Source of the DNA: Candidatus Halobonum tyrrellensis G22
Lineage (GTDB): Archaea > Halobacteriota > Halobacteria > Halobacteriales > Haloferacaceae
NCBI RefSeq assembly: GCF_000495475.1
Contig: NZ_ASGZ01000021.1
Location: 21,146-85,145 of the forward strand
DNA length: 64,000 bases
Reading direction: 5' to 3'
A program made the position numbers and the translations under genes. A model generated the notes under the pieces. It ran no database searches. It was given only the letters and a program-made list of their open reading frames with translations, and was not told the origin of the DNA. The first letter of the stretch is position 1, and each line of letters begins with the position of its first letter. This document shows, one piece after another, positions 16,781 through 23,886 of this stretch.

Positions 16781-17317
16781 TTACGATTGAAAGACGTAGT
16801 CTTCAGGGAATCGGTCACGCAATCGACGAGCGATGGTCTTCTCTGCTCGCTTCGCCCCTTCGAACGAGGACCACCAGGAGACATCGAGTAGTCGGACTGG
16901 CCTGAACACCGCGGTGAAGTGAGCGCCCTTGTTCCCCGGTGAATTCAGGTGGCGATGTAACCGACGGACGAGGTTGAGCGTCATCCCGACGTAGAGGATG
17001 CGATTTGCGCCCTCGACGCGACCGTTCCACGGTTGACCCATCGTCTTTCCGAGATACTGTAGCGCCGTGGTTCGATAGGACTCGTTCTTGAAGCACTCAA
17101 GCACGTAGACTGCGTCTTTCCGCGGCTCAGCGGTACAGTACGGAAAACACTCGCCGATGATAGTCCAGATAGAGCTATCCTGAGAGAAGGGTGCTCGCAC
17201 ATCTGGGTCTTGGTAACTGTCCAAAGGGACGCGTTCAGCGATGTCGTCGACGCGGTCGCTAAACGGGTCGCGGGTGAAGAGAGATAGAGTCGGCGAACCG
17301 TCGACGCAGTAGTGCAT
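16781..17317 (-). CDS. GIY-YIG family nuclease
   Basis: The 178-residue product shows the GIY-YIG nuclease fold: VYVLEC near residue 70 as the first strand, ILYVGMT near 107-113 as the second, then NLVRRLHRHL with the catalytic-type arginine and a following His, and a Glu-containing helix (GAKRAEKTIARRL) further on. Such domains cut DNA in homing, repair and restriction. The N-terminal 60 residues are specific to this protein and unassigned. The gene is followed by a small membrane-protein gene. Whether it serves mobility or defence is unknown. Confidence 0.8.
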   Translation of the reverse strand: MHYCVDGSPTLSLFTRDPFSDRVDDIAERVPLDSYQDPDVRAPFSQDSSIWTIIGECFPYCTAEPRKDAVYVLECFKNESYRTTALQYLGKTMGQPWNGRVEGANRILYVGMTLNLVRRLHRHLNSPGNKGAHFTAVFRPVRLLDVSWWSSFEGAKRAEKTIARRLRDRFPEDYVFQS

Positions 17318-17369
17318 TGACCGTATCGAGAGAAGCTATTACCAGACAATAACCTTTTTGCTGAGTGAG

Positions 17370-17960
17370 TTAGTACGGCCCCAGCTCAACTGTGCGAGGA
17401 TGAGTGTCTACCTCGAAATCGATGTTATTCAGCAGAGCGTCGTACTCTTTCACAACGACCAGAATTGGCTCAATTGCTTGTGAGACGGCGATTCCCTCGA
17501 CAGCAGGAACGTCGAGCATCTCGCTAACCCCTCGACGTGTGGCTTCCCCTTTCAGGTACTCCAGCGTCGCCAAGATAGCGGGCATGAGCGCCGCTCTTCC
17601 GTGTCGGTCCATGAAACGGTAGAGGTTATCGTCAACACTCGTTGCGCCGTAGACTGCGATAATCGCTGGTCCGAGTTTAACTGTCCCGTCCGATGTCCAC
17701 TGACCGCTTACCGGATTGGCTCGCCAGAGAGGGGTGCCGTCTTCAGAGCTGTCGAGTTCCTCCGCGATACCCAGTTCAGCTAACGTATGAGCGTACTCAT
17801 TACTGGTTCTCTTCGGGAGCCCCTGTCGCTCGCTCGTGACCGTGATAGTCGTCGGAGAGTGTACCAACACGTCGGTGTAAAACCGAGCGAGGTCGGGAGC
17901 CTCCAATAGCTCGTGGATGGTGAAGAACCGCTGGAGAGACGCCTTGGAGTCTAAGGGCAT
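17370..17960 (-). CDS. Haloarchaeal winged-helix regulator
   Basis: Taking ATG 17960 as start gives 196 residues; upstream codons in frame are low-complexity and unlikely. Residues 1-75 form a winged-helix-like domain: 'FYTDVLVHSPTTITVTSERQGLPKRTSNEYAHTLAELGI' contains a helix-turn-helix typical of small haloarchaeal repressors. The C-terminal half is a helical domain of the kind found in haloarchaeal DUF7437-like proteins; that label is uncertain. It is divergent from the gene at 18016, with 55 bases between the starts, so it may control both. Confidence 0.7.
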   Translation of the reverse strand: MPLDSKASLQRFFTIHELLEAPDLARFYTDVLVHSPTTITVTSERQGLPKRTSNEYAHTLAELGIAEELDSSEDGTPLWRANPVSGQWTSDGTVKLGPAIIAVYGATSVDDNLYRFMDRHGRAALMPAILATLEYLKGEATRRGVSEMLDVPAVEGIAVSQAIEPILVVVKEYDALLNNIDFEVDTHPRTVELGPY

Positions 17961-18015
17961 AGTTGATGGAGAGATGCGACCAAGTGACGATAGTGACTTT
18001 GGTAGTGGGAGTAAG

Positions 18016-18258
18016 ATGATGAGTATGCCCCAACTCTCTGAGGACGAAGCACGAGAGTTTCTGAGCCTGCTTGAGCGCATTGACGGTGATATGAAAGAGG
18101 CAATGGGTGACCTCGAAGACCTCGCCAATGGCAAATACCGAGAGAAGTGGGGGGCACGACCGACTGAGGTCGAACTCGAAGCTGGGAGAGATAATTATCG
18201 CTCCTTCGTTGAACACGCCTACCTCGGTGAGGTTGCGGATGAGAGTGAGAAGCGATGA
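18016..18258 (+). CDS. Small acidic helical protein
   Basis: Starting at ATG 18016 gives 80 residues, mostly helical and highly charged (SEDEAREFLSLLERIDGDMKEAM). There are further in-frame ATGs at 18019 and 18025. It shares a short divergent promoter region with the winged-helix regulator at 17370-17960. Function unknown; by position it may be the regulator's target. Confidence 0.6.
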   Translation: MMSMPQLSEDEAREFLSLLERIDGDMKEAMGDLEDLANGKYREKWGARPTEVELEAGRDNYRSFVEHAYLGEVADESEKR

Positions 18259-18351
18259 AGGTCCAATACGCATCAGTGTGACCACCGTCGTCGCAGAACT
18301 CCTTGACGAGCAAGGCTAGATACTCTTTTCCCCGGTTTGCGTGCATCTGGT

Positions 18352-18522
18352 GTGCCCGACTACAAGCTGGACCTCTCGTTCTCCCACGAAGGAACTGTAC
18401 AACTCCACGTGTTCGACCTCAACGCCGACGAGTCAGGCCCGCTGGAGACGTGTTCCGTTGGCGAAGAATTGGACTCATACGCCCTCGGCGAGGCGTGGGA
18501 GCAATTTCACGACCGGGAGTAA
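18352..18522 (+). CDS. Unknown very small acidic protein
   Basis: A 56-residue frame from GTG 18352 gives an acidic product beginning with two likely strands (YKLDLSFSHEGTVQLHVFDL) and ending in a helix. It is short and has no ATG start, but composition is protein-like. It lies 32 bases before the AbrB-like antitoxin gene on the same strand. Confidence 0.4.
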   Translation: MPDYKLDLSFSHEGTVQLHVFDLNADESGPLETCSVGEELDSYALGEAWEQFHDRE

Positions 18523-18554
18523 TCTTTTGTACGGTTCCCACTGGAGTGAGAAAC

Positions 18555-18857
18555 ATGCCCCGCGTCGATTCAGACGGCCATCTCGTAATCCCTCAGGATA
18601 TACGGGATGAAATGGGGATGCGACCAGGGACTGTAGTCGATATTCGAATAGAAGACGGTCGTCTCATCATCGAGTCAGAACAGGACCCTGAGGAGTTCTG
18701 GGAGAACCATCTTGAGATGATACGCGAGATGAGTGAGGAGCGCCACGAGGAAGACAGGCCAGCTCCCCCTTACGAAGAGATGGACGCGCTCGGTCGTTCT
18801 CACATCGACAGTATTCAAGAGATGGCGAAGCGCGCAGAGTCGAAGCGCTGTGAGTGA
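18555..18857 (+). CDS. AbrB/VapB-type antitoxin-like protein without toxin
   Basis: Starting at ATG 18555, 100 residues. Residues 1-45 are a SpoVT/AbrB DNA-binding domain (VDSDGHLVIPQDIRDEMGM, then a GTVVDIRIEDGRLII strand pair). The C-terminal half is a charged helix of the type that binds a VapC or other toxin. In haloarchaea such genes are normally followed at once by a PIN-domain VapC; here no such gene follows. The last 17 codons are repeated at 19578-19628, suggesting past recombination around the site. An orphan antitoxin is the simplest reading. Confidence 0.75.
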   Translation: MPRVDSDGHLVIPQDIRDEMGMRPGTVVDIRIEDGRLIIESEQDPEEFWENHLEMIREMSEERHEEDRPAPPYEEMDALGRSHIDSIQEMAKRAESKRCE

Positions 18858-18864
18858 GGGGGTC
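18807..18864 (+). repeat. Direct repeat copy A (antitoxin gene end)
   Basis: This 58-base stretch, the end of the AbrB-like gene plus a few bases, recurs at 19578-19635 with few differences. The two copies lie 771 bases apart in the same orientation. Confidence 0.75.
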
Positions 18865-18940
18865 GAAGGAGCAACCGGTTCAGAGAACATCTCCTTCTGC
18901 GATGTCGGTCCGTATCCTCGTGGTCGAGTGGTCGTCCTGC

Positions 18941-19141
18941 TCACCCTCTCTGTCTCTGCTCTTTGACGACCCGCTCAAACTCCTCGGCATCGTCGCGCAT
19001 TCGTCCGAAGGAGTATCGCCAGTCGGACTGTTCGTCGTCAAGGAGTCGGTCGACCACGTCACTGATGCTCTCCCCTTCACGTTTCTCGGCGGCAAGGCGC
19101 TCGTACACATCGTCCCGAAGTTCGACGGTCTTGGTACTCAT
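18941..19141 (-). CDS. VapB-like (UPF0330-type) antitoxin without toxin
   Basis: Starting at ATG 19141, 66 residues. The N-terminus (STKTVELRDDVYERLAAEKREGE) followed by SISDVVDRLL is the archaeal VapB pattern: a strand that pairs to form a ribbon-helix-helix dimer. A toxin gene would be expected right downstream (towards lower coordinates), but the space to the convergent AbrB-like gene at 18857 is only about 80 bases. It therefore looks like another orphan antitoxin. Confidence 0.7.
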   Translation of the reverse strand: MSTKTVELRDDVYERLAAEKREGESISDVVDRLLDDEQSDWRYSFGRMRDDAEEFERVVKEQRQRG

Positions 19142-19236
19142 ACGTGGTATTTGGATATGCGAACACAAGTCGGTTATTCCGTCGTTGGTCGGGGGCGGCG
19201 ACACACCAAAGCACCAGTAGCGTGAGTGATGAGTAT

Positions 19237-19347
19237 ATGACGACCGAGCGAATCGACGGGATGTCGATGGTGGATGGTATCCGTGCTATGGCTGAGGGAC
19301 ATTTCGCAACTGTCGACGACTTGGAAGAGGGTGAAGGCGATGAGTGA
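19237..19347 (+). CDS. Very small acidic protein
   Basis: A 36-codon frame from ATG 19237 overlaps the next gene by 8 bases, suggesting translational coupling. The product is acidic (FATVDDLEEGEGDE). It is too short for a family call. Confidence 0.35.
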   Translation: MTTERIDGMSMVDGIRAMAEGHFATVDDLEEGEGDE

Positions 19348-19567
19348 GGCAGTAGTGGACGGTTATGAATACGATGCAACCTGTCCCGAGTATGGATACA
19401 GGACTCGACTCTCTTACTTCGACGGTTCGAACAACTTCACGTACGGGCACCTCAACCCGGACGCCCCGAATGGGCGCGTCAGCTGTGGCCGAACTCTACG
19501 CGTCGTCATCGAGGCCGTCGATGAGGGGGAGAGTCGACGGCGGACGACGGAGGCGGGCGTCGAGTAG
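19340..19567 (+). CDS. Zinc-ribbon-like protein with incomplete Cys set
   Basis: Starting at ATG 19340, 75 residues. It begins ATCPEYGYRTRLSYFDGS and continues to NGRVSCGRT. In comparable haloarchaeal zinc-ribbon proteins I would expect CPxC and a second Cys pair; here the second Cys of the first pair appears as Tyr and only single cysteines remain. The protein may have lost zinc binding, or this may be a different fold. It follows and overlaps a 36-codon frame. Confidence 0.5.
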   Translation: MSEAVVDGYEYDATCPEYGYRTRLSYFDGSNNFTYGHLNPDAPNGRVSCGRTLRVVIEAVDEGESRRRTTEAGVE

Positions 19568-19577
19568 TTCGGAGGTT

Positions 19578-19635
19578 GACAGCATTCAAGAGATGGTGAA
19601 GCGTGCAGAGTCGAAGCGCCGTGAGTGAGGAGGTC
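19578..19635 (+). repeat. Direct repeat copy B (detached antitoxin tail)
   Basis: This copy encodes the same tail as the AbrB-like antitoxin (DSIQEMVKRAESKR and stop) but has no antitoxin N-terminal domain before it. It is therefore a gene fragment left by duplication, deletion or recombination. Confidence 0.7.
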
Positions 19636-19647
19636 AAGCGGCGATAC

Positions 19648-19753
19648 TCAGTTTGGGTTTCTTCTCGTAGACTCCCAAACTGAACCACCATTTGGGGCGT
19701 ATACCGGGTAAAATCGGTCTGAATCAAGAGTGTATTGCAGACTCCCAAACTGA
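19648..19753. promoter_or_regulatory. Three copies of a TCAGTTTGGG/CCCAAACTGA box
   Basis: TCAGTTTGGG at 19648-19657 faces CCCAAACTGA at 19674-19683, an inverted pair with a 16-base spacer. The same box, extended to the 15-mer agactcccaaactga, appears again at 19739-19753, 70 bases after the copy at 19669-19683. The boxes end 37 bases before the zinc-ribbon/recombinase operon. They could be operators for that operon or core/arm sites for the second recombinase. Confidence 0.55.
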
Positions 19754-19790
19754 GGGGAGCACTTATGAAATTAGCAATCTATTGACAAGT

Positions 19791-19895
19791 ATGATACGAA
19801 ACCCCGACTACTGGTGTACTCAGTGTGGTACGGACAAGGACAGCGGAGGTGAACCCGCAGTATGTGACGACTGTCGTCGTGATTCTCGATGCTGA
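19791..19895 (+). CDS. 34-residue zinc-ribbon protein
   Basis: The short product holds two Cys pairs, WCTQCG and VCDDC, a complete four-cysteine zinc site. It overlaps the next gene by 7 bases, in a run of three coupled genes that ends with the second recombinase. Proteins this small usually help DNA or protein contacts. It was judged real because of the Cys spacing and the coupling. Confidence 0.55.
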   Translation: MIRNPDYWCTQCGTDKDSGGEPAVCDDCRRDSRC

Positions 19896-20086
19896 GTGTC
19901 CTGCGCCGCCTACTCAGGAACGGCGACGCTTGCTCGTACTGTGAGAAGCGTCTGCCGTACAACACGCGTGAGAACGGGTGCACTCTCTGTGCGTCCTGCT
20001 TCCAGCGCGAGTTTGAAGCACAACTCCCCGACCTCAGACCCCGGTTCCAGACCGCTTACGATGAAGTCGTAGGTGATTCTGAATGA
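19889..20086 (+). CDS. Zinc-finger protein coupled to the second recombinase
   Basis: This 65-residue product has CSYC (residues 15-18) and CTLCASC (31-37), a typical four-Cys zinc finger, then an acidic helix. Its stop overlaps the start of the recombinase gene by 4 bases (ATGA). A role as recombinase accessory or regulator is inferred only from this linkage. Confidence 0.65.
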   Translation: MLSVLRRLLRNGDACSYCEKRLPYNTRENGCTLCASCFQREFEAQLPDLRPRFQTAYDEVVGDSE

Positions 20087-20739
20087 GCAACACAGAATCC
20101 ACATCGAAGAAGCCCGTGGTGCATCGCTACATCAACATCCGCGAAGTGGACCCGCTCCGTGACGCGGCCCACGACCGCCCGCTCCGGTACGACTCCCTCG
20201 GGCGGCGGCTCCGCGACGAGGTACTCGTCGTGCTGGCCATCGACTTTGGACTCCGTGCGAACGAACTACGCCAACTCAAGGAAGCGATGTTCCGACTCGA
20301 CGATGCCGAGGTCGTCCTCCCCGGGCACATCCAGAAGGACTACCCTCGTGAGGACATCACGCCCGGTGCGGTCACGATGCGACTCGACCCGTACGGTCAC
20401 TTCGGGACGGTGCGCCTCCTCCGAACGTACTTCGGAAGTGAGTGGTACCGCGCCCGGGGGAGCGACTACGTGTTCCCGTCGCGGCAATCAGACGTGATGA
20501 GTACTGAGTCGATGCGGAACGTCGTACGAGACCTCGCCGTCCACGCTGACGTGACTATTCACCGTTCAGATGGAGCACCTGCTGACCCGAGCGAACTCCA
20601 CCCGCACGCGTTCAGACACTCACTTGCGAACTATATGCTCGCAGACTCAGACACCCGCCTTGTGGACGTGCGGAACCATCTCCGGCACCGCTCCGTCACC
20701 ACGACCGAGCGAGTGTACGACCACTTCCAACGGCGGTAG
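20083..20739 (+). CDS. Tyrosine recombinase, catalytic domain only
   Basis: This 218-residue XerC/D-like recombinase has the complete catalytic set: Arg58 (GLRANEL), probable Lys85, His175-x-x-Arg178 (HAFRHS), His202 (LRHRS) and Tyr212 (VYDHF). The usual N-terminal core-binding domain is missing, which is common for haloarchaeal XerC/D-like proteins. It is clearly different from the integrase at 1533. It could resolve dimers of the element, move a smaller inner segment, or invert DNA. It is the last gene of a coupled three-gene run. Confidence 0.88.
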   Translation: MSNTESTSKKPVVHRYINIREVDPLRDAAHDRPLRYDSLGRRLRDEVLVVLAIDFGLRANELRQLKEAMFRLDDAEVVLPGHIQKDYPREDITPGAVTMRLDPYGHFGTVRLLRTYFGSEWYRARGSDYVFPSRQSDVMSTESMRNVVRDLAVHADVTIHRSDGAPADPSELHPHAFRHSLANYMLADSDTRLVDVRNHLRHRSVTTTERVYDHFQRR

Positions 20740-20951
20740 CTTACGAAGCGTACTCTCCTTCAGGGAAAATCAAGAAGCGAATTGAGAGACACTAGACAAC
20801 ATCGAAATTACGCCTCCTGACCAGAAGCAGAAATATACCCCGGAGTTTTGTATTACTAGATAGATACTGATTAAAAGCGTATAACCTACTATCTATAGGC
20901 TGTTCGACCCCCCTCCCAAAGACCATTACCCTGTAGGACGGCCTTTAGAGT

Positions 20952-21506
20952 ATGACGGGTTCAAGCATGAGCACAAACGAACCCCCGAATGCAGATGCGA
21001 TGCGAGAGCGGTGTGCCGAGATGATGAATGGTCTCCGGTACACGTTCAAAACGCACTATAAGATGGCCGAGGCCTACGAGAAGATTGGAATCGCCATGAA
21101 TCTTCTTGTCGCTGTCGGTACCGCCGCCATCGTAGTGTCCCTTCTGTGGGACGCAGTCTCTCAACAGATTCTCATCACAATCGCGTTCTTAGTCGCCATC
21201 GGTTCGTGGTCGCAAGCCGTGCTGAAACTTGGAGTAAAATCGCAAAAGCATTTCAGCGCCGGGGACAGGCACCACGCCCTCTATGAGGATTTCAAGAGCT
21301 TCATCGACGTGGAGATGCACGACGACGACACTACCATCTCCGAAAAGCGGGAACGCTTCCGAGAACTCACCCGGACGCGAGACCAGATAAATCAGATGTC
21401 ACCGAGAACCACCAACTTCTGGTACAATCGTTTGTCTGAGAAAGAAGCCCAAGCGACGGCGGGTTCCGATGCGGAAGAAGTGAATGCGATACTGAAATCC
21501 GATTAG
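20952..21506 (+). CDS. SLATT-like two-helix membrane protein
   Basis: This 184-residue protein begins with a helix containing 'RYTFKTHYKMAEAYEKIG', then two transmembrane helices (about 50-68 and 71-90), then a charged helical C-terminus. Order and spacing match SLATT-domain proteins, thought to be pore-forming effectors of nucleotide-signalled or reverse-transcriptase-linked defence. No cyclase or reverse transcriptase is adjacent. Its stop overlaps tail-to-tail with a primase-like gene by 3 bases. A second ATG at 20967 is possible. The family call is by pattern. Confidence 0.72.
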   Translation: MTGSSMSTNEPPNADAMRERCAEMMNGLRYTFKTHYKMAEAYEKIGIAMNLLVAVGTAAIVVSLLWDAVSQQILITIAFLVAIGSWSQAVLKLGVKSQKHFSAGDRHHALYEDFKSFIDVEMHDDDTTISEKRERFRELTRTRDQINQMSPRTTNFWYNRLSEKEAQATAGSDAEEVNAILKSD

Positions 21507-22102
21507 TCCCACCCACCGTGGGTTTCGATGTTGTACCGTTCGCAGAGTTCATTAACCACCTTATGGATGTTGTTGGTCTCCCTTGGAGTGGAGGCTACGT
21601 GTTGGAGTGTCACATCAACCCAACTTCCATCAAACACTCCGATTTCGATGTCCGAGTGGTCGGGAGCCCATCCGTAAGATGACGGATTCCCTCGCGCAAT
21701 GATATGGAGGCCGGTGTTGCTTGATGAAATCTCGGTGTAGGAGTTTACCTCATCTATCAGAGAAGACACTTCGTCATCAATTTCTAGTGAATCTGGGTCC
21801 ACACAGTTGTCAATATCGATATAGCAGTAGGGAGTTCCCATCATTACGAAACCAAATCCCGAAATTGATGTATCTTCCCGACTCCGTTCAAAAGCTTCGT
21901 CGAAGGACTTCCAGTTTGACTGGTCACTATAAGCTCCCGACTCGTATTCGTTTCTTGACTCATTCCACTTAGAGAGGTCCAGAGGAACCTTCTTGCTGAG
22001 GCGAGGGTCTCGATGATGGGCCCAACATATCCAGTTTCTCTGCCGCCGACACCGCGATAGAAGGAGAGATGGTGATGCACCACTACGAACCAGTTGTTTC
22101 AT
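21503..22102 (-). CDS. Stand-alone primase-like (AEP) domain
   Basis: Starting at ATG 22102, 199 residues. The start 'NWICWAHHRD ... KKVP', then NWKSFDEAF, resembles the beginning of phage-type primase-polymerases. Asp96-x-Asp98 (CYIDIDN) and His133 (SSNTGLH) match the metal and catalytic motifs, and Glu153 (DIEIG) the third motif. Compared with the primase-polymerase at 7703, the Arg and TG of the third motif region are replaced (GSWVDVTLQ), and there is no zinc or helicase part. It may be a decaying or repurposed primase. A TATA-like tttaaat lies upstream. Confidence 0.72.
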   Translation of the reverse strand: MKQLVRSGASPSLLLSRCRRQRNWICWAHHRDPRLSKKVPLDLSKWNESRNEYESGAYSDQSNWKSFDEAFERSREDTSISGFGFVMMGTPYCYIDIDNCVDPDSLEIDDEVSSLIDEVNSYTEISSSNTGLHIIARGNPSSYGWAPDHSDIEIGVFDGSWVDVTLQHVASTPRETNNIHKVVNELCERYNIETHGGWD

Positions 22103-22504
22103 GGGGAGAGCAGTCACCTCAAGATATATCTGAAAGCATTTAAAATATCCTCCCCTAGAACCTGCCTCTCGCCATCTTCCTCTATCTCGGGCTATCCTGA
22201 TGAGTATCTTCCTGGCTGAGCGTGCTTGGTCGGGAGATAGCCCGACCCCTAACCCATCTTCCCATGTCATGCTGGAGACGAGAGAGCAATGCGGTCAAAC
22301 TCAGGTCGGAGATACAACAGCGTACCCACCCTTATCGGTACTGGAGAAGAGAAGTCGTGTCCAGATTGGTCGTGGCCCCCGTTCCTGACCACCCCTCGAC
22401 CTGATGTACCTCGATAACGGGTTTCTACTATGGCTGACGACGAGTAGGAAGGAAAACTACGGTGGCACTCTTCCATCATCCTGCACGAGCGGCGCATCCA
22501 GCTG
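22103..22504. other. Intergenic region with an inverted repeat
   Basis: It contains the promoter of the primase-like gene (AT-rich at 22135-22150) and a perfect 10-bp inverted repeat, TCGGGCTATC (22187-22196) and GATAGCCCGA (22236-22245), separated by 39 bases. Nothing coding is convincing. Confidence 0.4.
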
Positions 22505-22786
22505 ATGGTGATACGGGTGAAGGAGGAGAGTGGAGAGGTGTTAGATGAACCCCGAGGGCTAAACGAGGAGTTTGACGAGGATGAGTGGGAGGAGGCCGTG
22601 CGCTCGTTCGTCGAGTGGATTGAAGAGCAGTGTGAGTACCTCGATTACTACCGTGACCTGTTCCGAGACGTTGAGAGAGAAGACGAGGACCTCCAGCCGG
22701 CAACCGCCGACCGCGACGACTGGGAAGGAACAATGCCGAGCGATGCTGGCGAGGCGGCGTTTGGTTCAGGGCCGAGAACTGAGTAG
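22505..22786 (+). CDS. Unknown very acidic small protein
   Basis: A 93-residue product, rich in Glu and Asp, mainly helical (DEDEWEEAVRSFVEWIEE). ATG 22505 is the first start. It converges on the gene at 22812 with 25 bases between stops. Function unknown; very acidic helical proteins on elements sometimes mimic DNA or act as antitoxins, but nothing specific points to this. Confidence 0.55.
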   Translation: MVIRVKEESGEVLDEPRGLNEEFDEDEWEEAVRSFVEWIEEQCEYLDYYRDLFRDVEREDEDLQPATADRDDWEGTMPSDAGEAAFGSGPRTE

Positions 22787-22811
22787 AGGGCAGACAAAGA
22801 GAGCAGTCCAA

Positions 22812-23021
22812 TCACTCTTCTCGTTCATTCCGCAACTCCGCTTCCAGTTCGGCGAGTTCAGCCTCAAGCTCAGCGTCATCCATGTTCCTCGTGGGTGCAC
22901 TCTCTGTGTCAGGGGAGGGTGTACAGGTCGCTTCAGGCGGCTCGTTGAACATCCGGTGCAACTGTCTGAGGCTGGCGGCATGGCGGCGAAGAAGCTCGCT
23001 GGACTCCTCGTCAAGGGGCAT
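22812..23021 (-). CDS. Unknown small coiled-coil protein
   Basis: This 69-residue acidic protein ends in a heptad-like helix (DAELEAELAELEAELRNERE), probably a coiled coil for dimerisation. The N-terminal part (LLRRHAASLRQLHRMF) is a second helix. No family is recognised. Confidence 0.55.
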   Translation of the reverse strand: MPLDEESSELLRRHAASLRQLHRMFNEPPEATCTPSPDTESAPTRNMDDAELEAELAELEAELRNEREE

Positions 23022-23328
23022 ATCTGTGTGTAAGCGTCGAGAATATTAGTCGGTTCGCCGACGGTCAGCTTGTCACGTGACGTTTGTAGGAGGACTGAGA
23101 ATAGAAGCACGCTTATCCCGATTGTCACGCTCCTCACTATCGGAGACGAGCCGACGAAGTTCCAAACTACAACTTGCGTCGTCAACGCCATTGTCTACGC
23201 ATGGCTCGTCCCCTGTCTTGCATTCATATCTCTCATCTCTCTCCACCCCGGGTCTTGAATGAAATAGGGCGGGAATCCAGTATACTGAATTCGCGTGTTC
23301 TCAAGCGTCGAGGGTACTGGTAGCGTAG
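23022..23328. other. Intergenic stretch
   Basis: A hydrophobic frame (ends at TGA about 23258 in LHPGS) is open here but lacks support. The segment 23243-23265 repeats 3903-3925 with two mismatches. Confidence 0.35.
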
Positions 23329-23508
23329 TTACTCCTGTTCTTCAATCCACTCTGGCGGATTTGCCTCATGACCGGTCCGCGCGTAGAGCCAGTTCAGGAA
23401 GCGCCACATCAATGGAGAGCCGCTCGGGAGGCGCGCACCATCTGAGTACTCCCGTATCTCTGTGAGCCGCTCCTCACGTTGCACGTCCTCCCTGGTTTCA
23501 CGCACCAT
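23329..23508 (-). CDS. 59-residue unknown protein
   Basis: ATG 23508 to TAA 23329 gives a short protein with clear coding character: charged N-terminal helix (REDVQREERLTEIREY), then 'MWRFLNWLYARTG' and an acidic end. A segment upstream lacks an obvious promoter. No family is recognised, but composition matches other genes of the element. Confidence 0.5.
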   Translation of the reverse strand: MVRETREDVQREERLTEIREYSDGARLPSGSPLMWRFLNWLYARTGHEANPPEWIEEQE

Positions 23509-23886
23509 GCTTGTAATTCACCGCGCTACTCCTTGGTATCATCGGGTCTACGACGGATGATAATACCATTTTTAGATGAGGCAAGTGTGTCTTCTCTACA
23601 CGCTCAGCGGTCTCAGGGCTTACTTTCGACAGAAGGAAAGCCAGCCTAAGACGCTTCATCATGAGAAAGCTCCTAGAGACTAATGGCAACCAGCCAATCT
23701 TGGTAAGACACATCCGAAGCTAGTTTAACCGCTTCCTCTAGATAAGCATCTTATCTTCGCTGGTCTTCTAGGGTCTAGACATACACTCCTATTCGGACAC
23801 ATCTAGTGTGTCCAAAATCCTCCTAACTAGCCGCTAGACCTGGTGAGGGGCAAAAATTCATATTCAGAGGTGTCTATCAGTGTGAT
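23509..23886. other. Gene-free stretch
   Basis: The 378 bases are AT-rich, with no convincing frame on either strand. The last 60 bases hold the probable promoter of the gene at 23887. Confidence 0.4.

Noticed and set aside
19144..19236. Upstream extension of the 36-codon frame
   Set aside because: Overlaps the start of the divergent antitoxin gene and has no protein character.
20857..20895. 7-bp inverted repeat TAGATAG/CTATCTA between the second recombinase and the SLATT-like gene
   Set aside because: Too short and too AT-rich to distinguish from chance.
23070..23258. Hydrophobic 62-codon frame
   Set aside because: No promoter, no family, overlapping frames of equal quality; kept only as a note on the repeated end.
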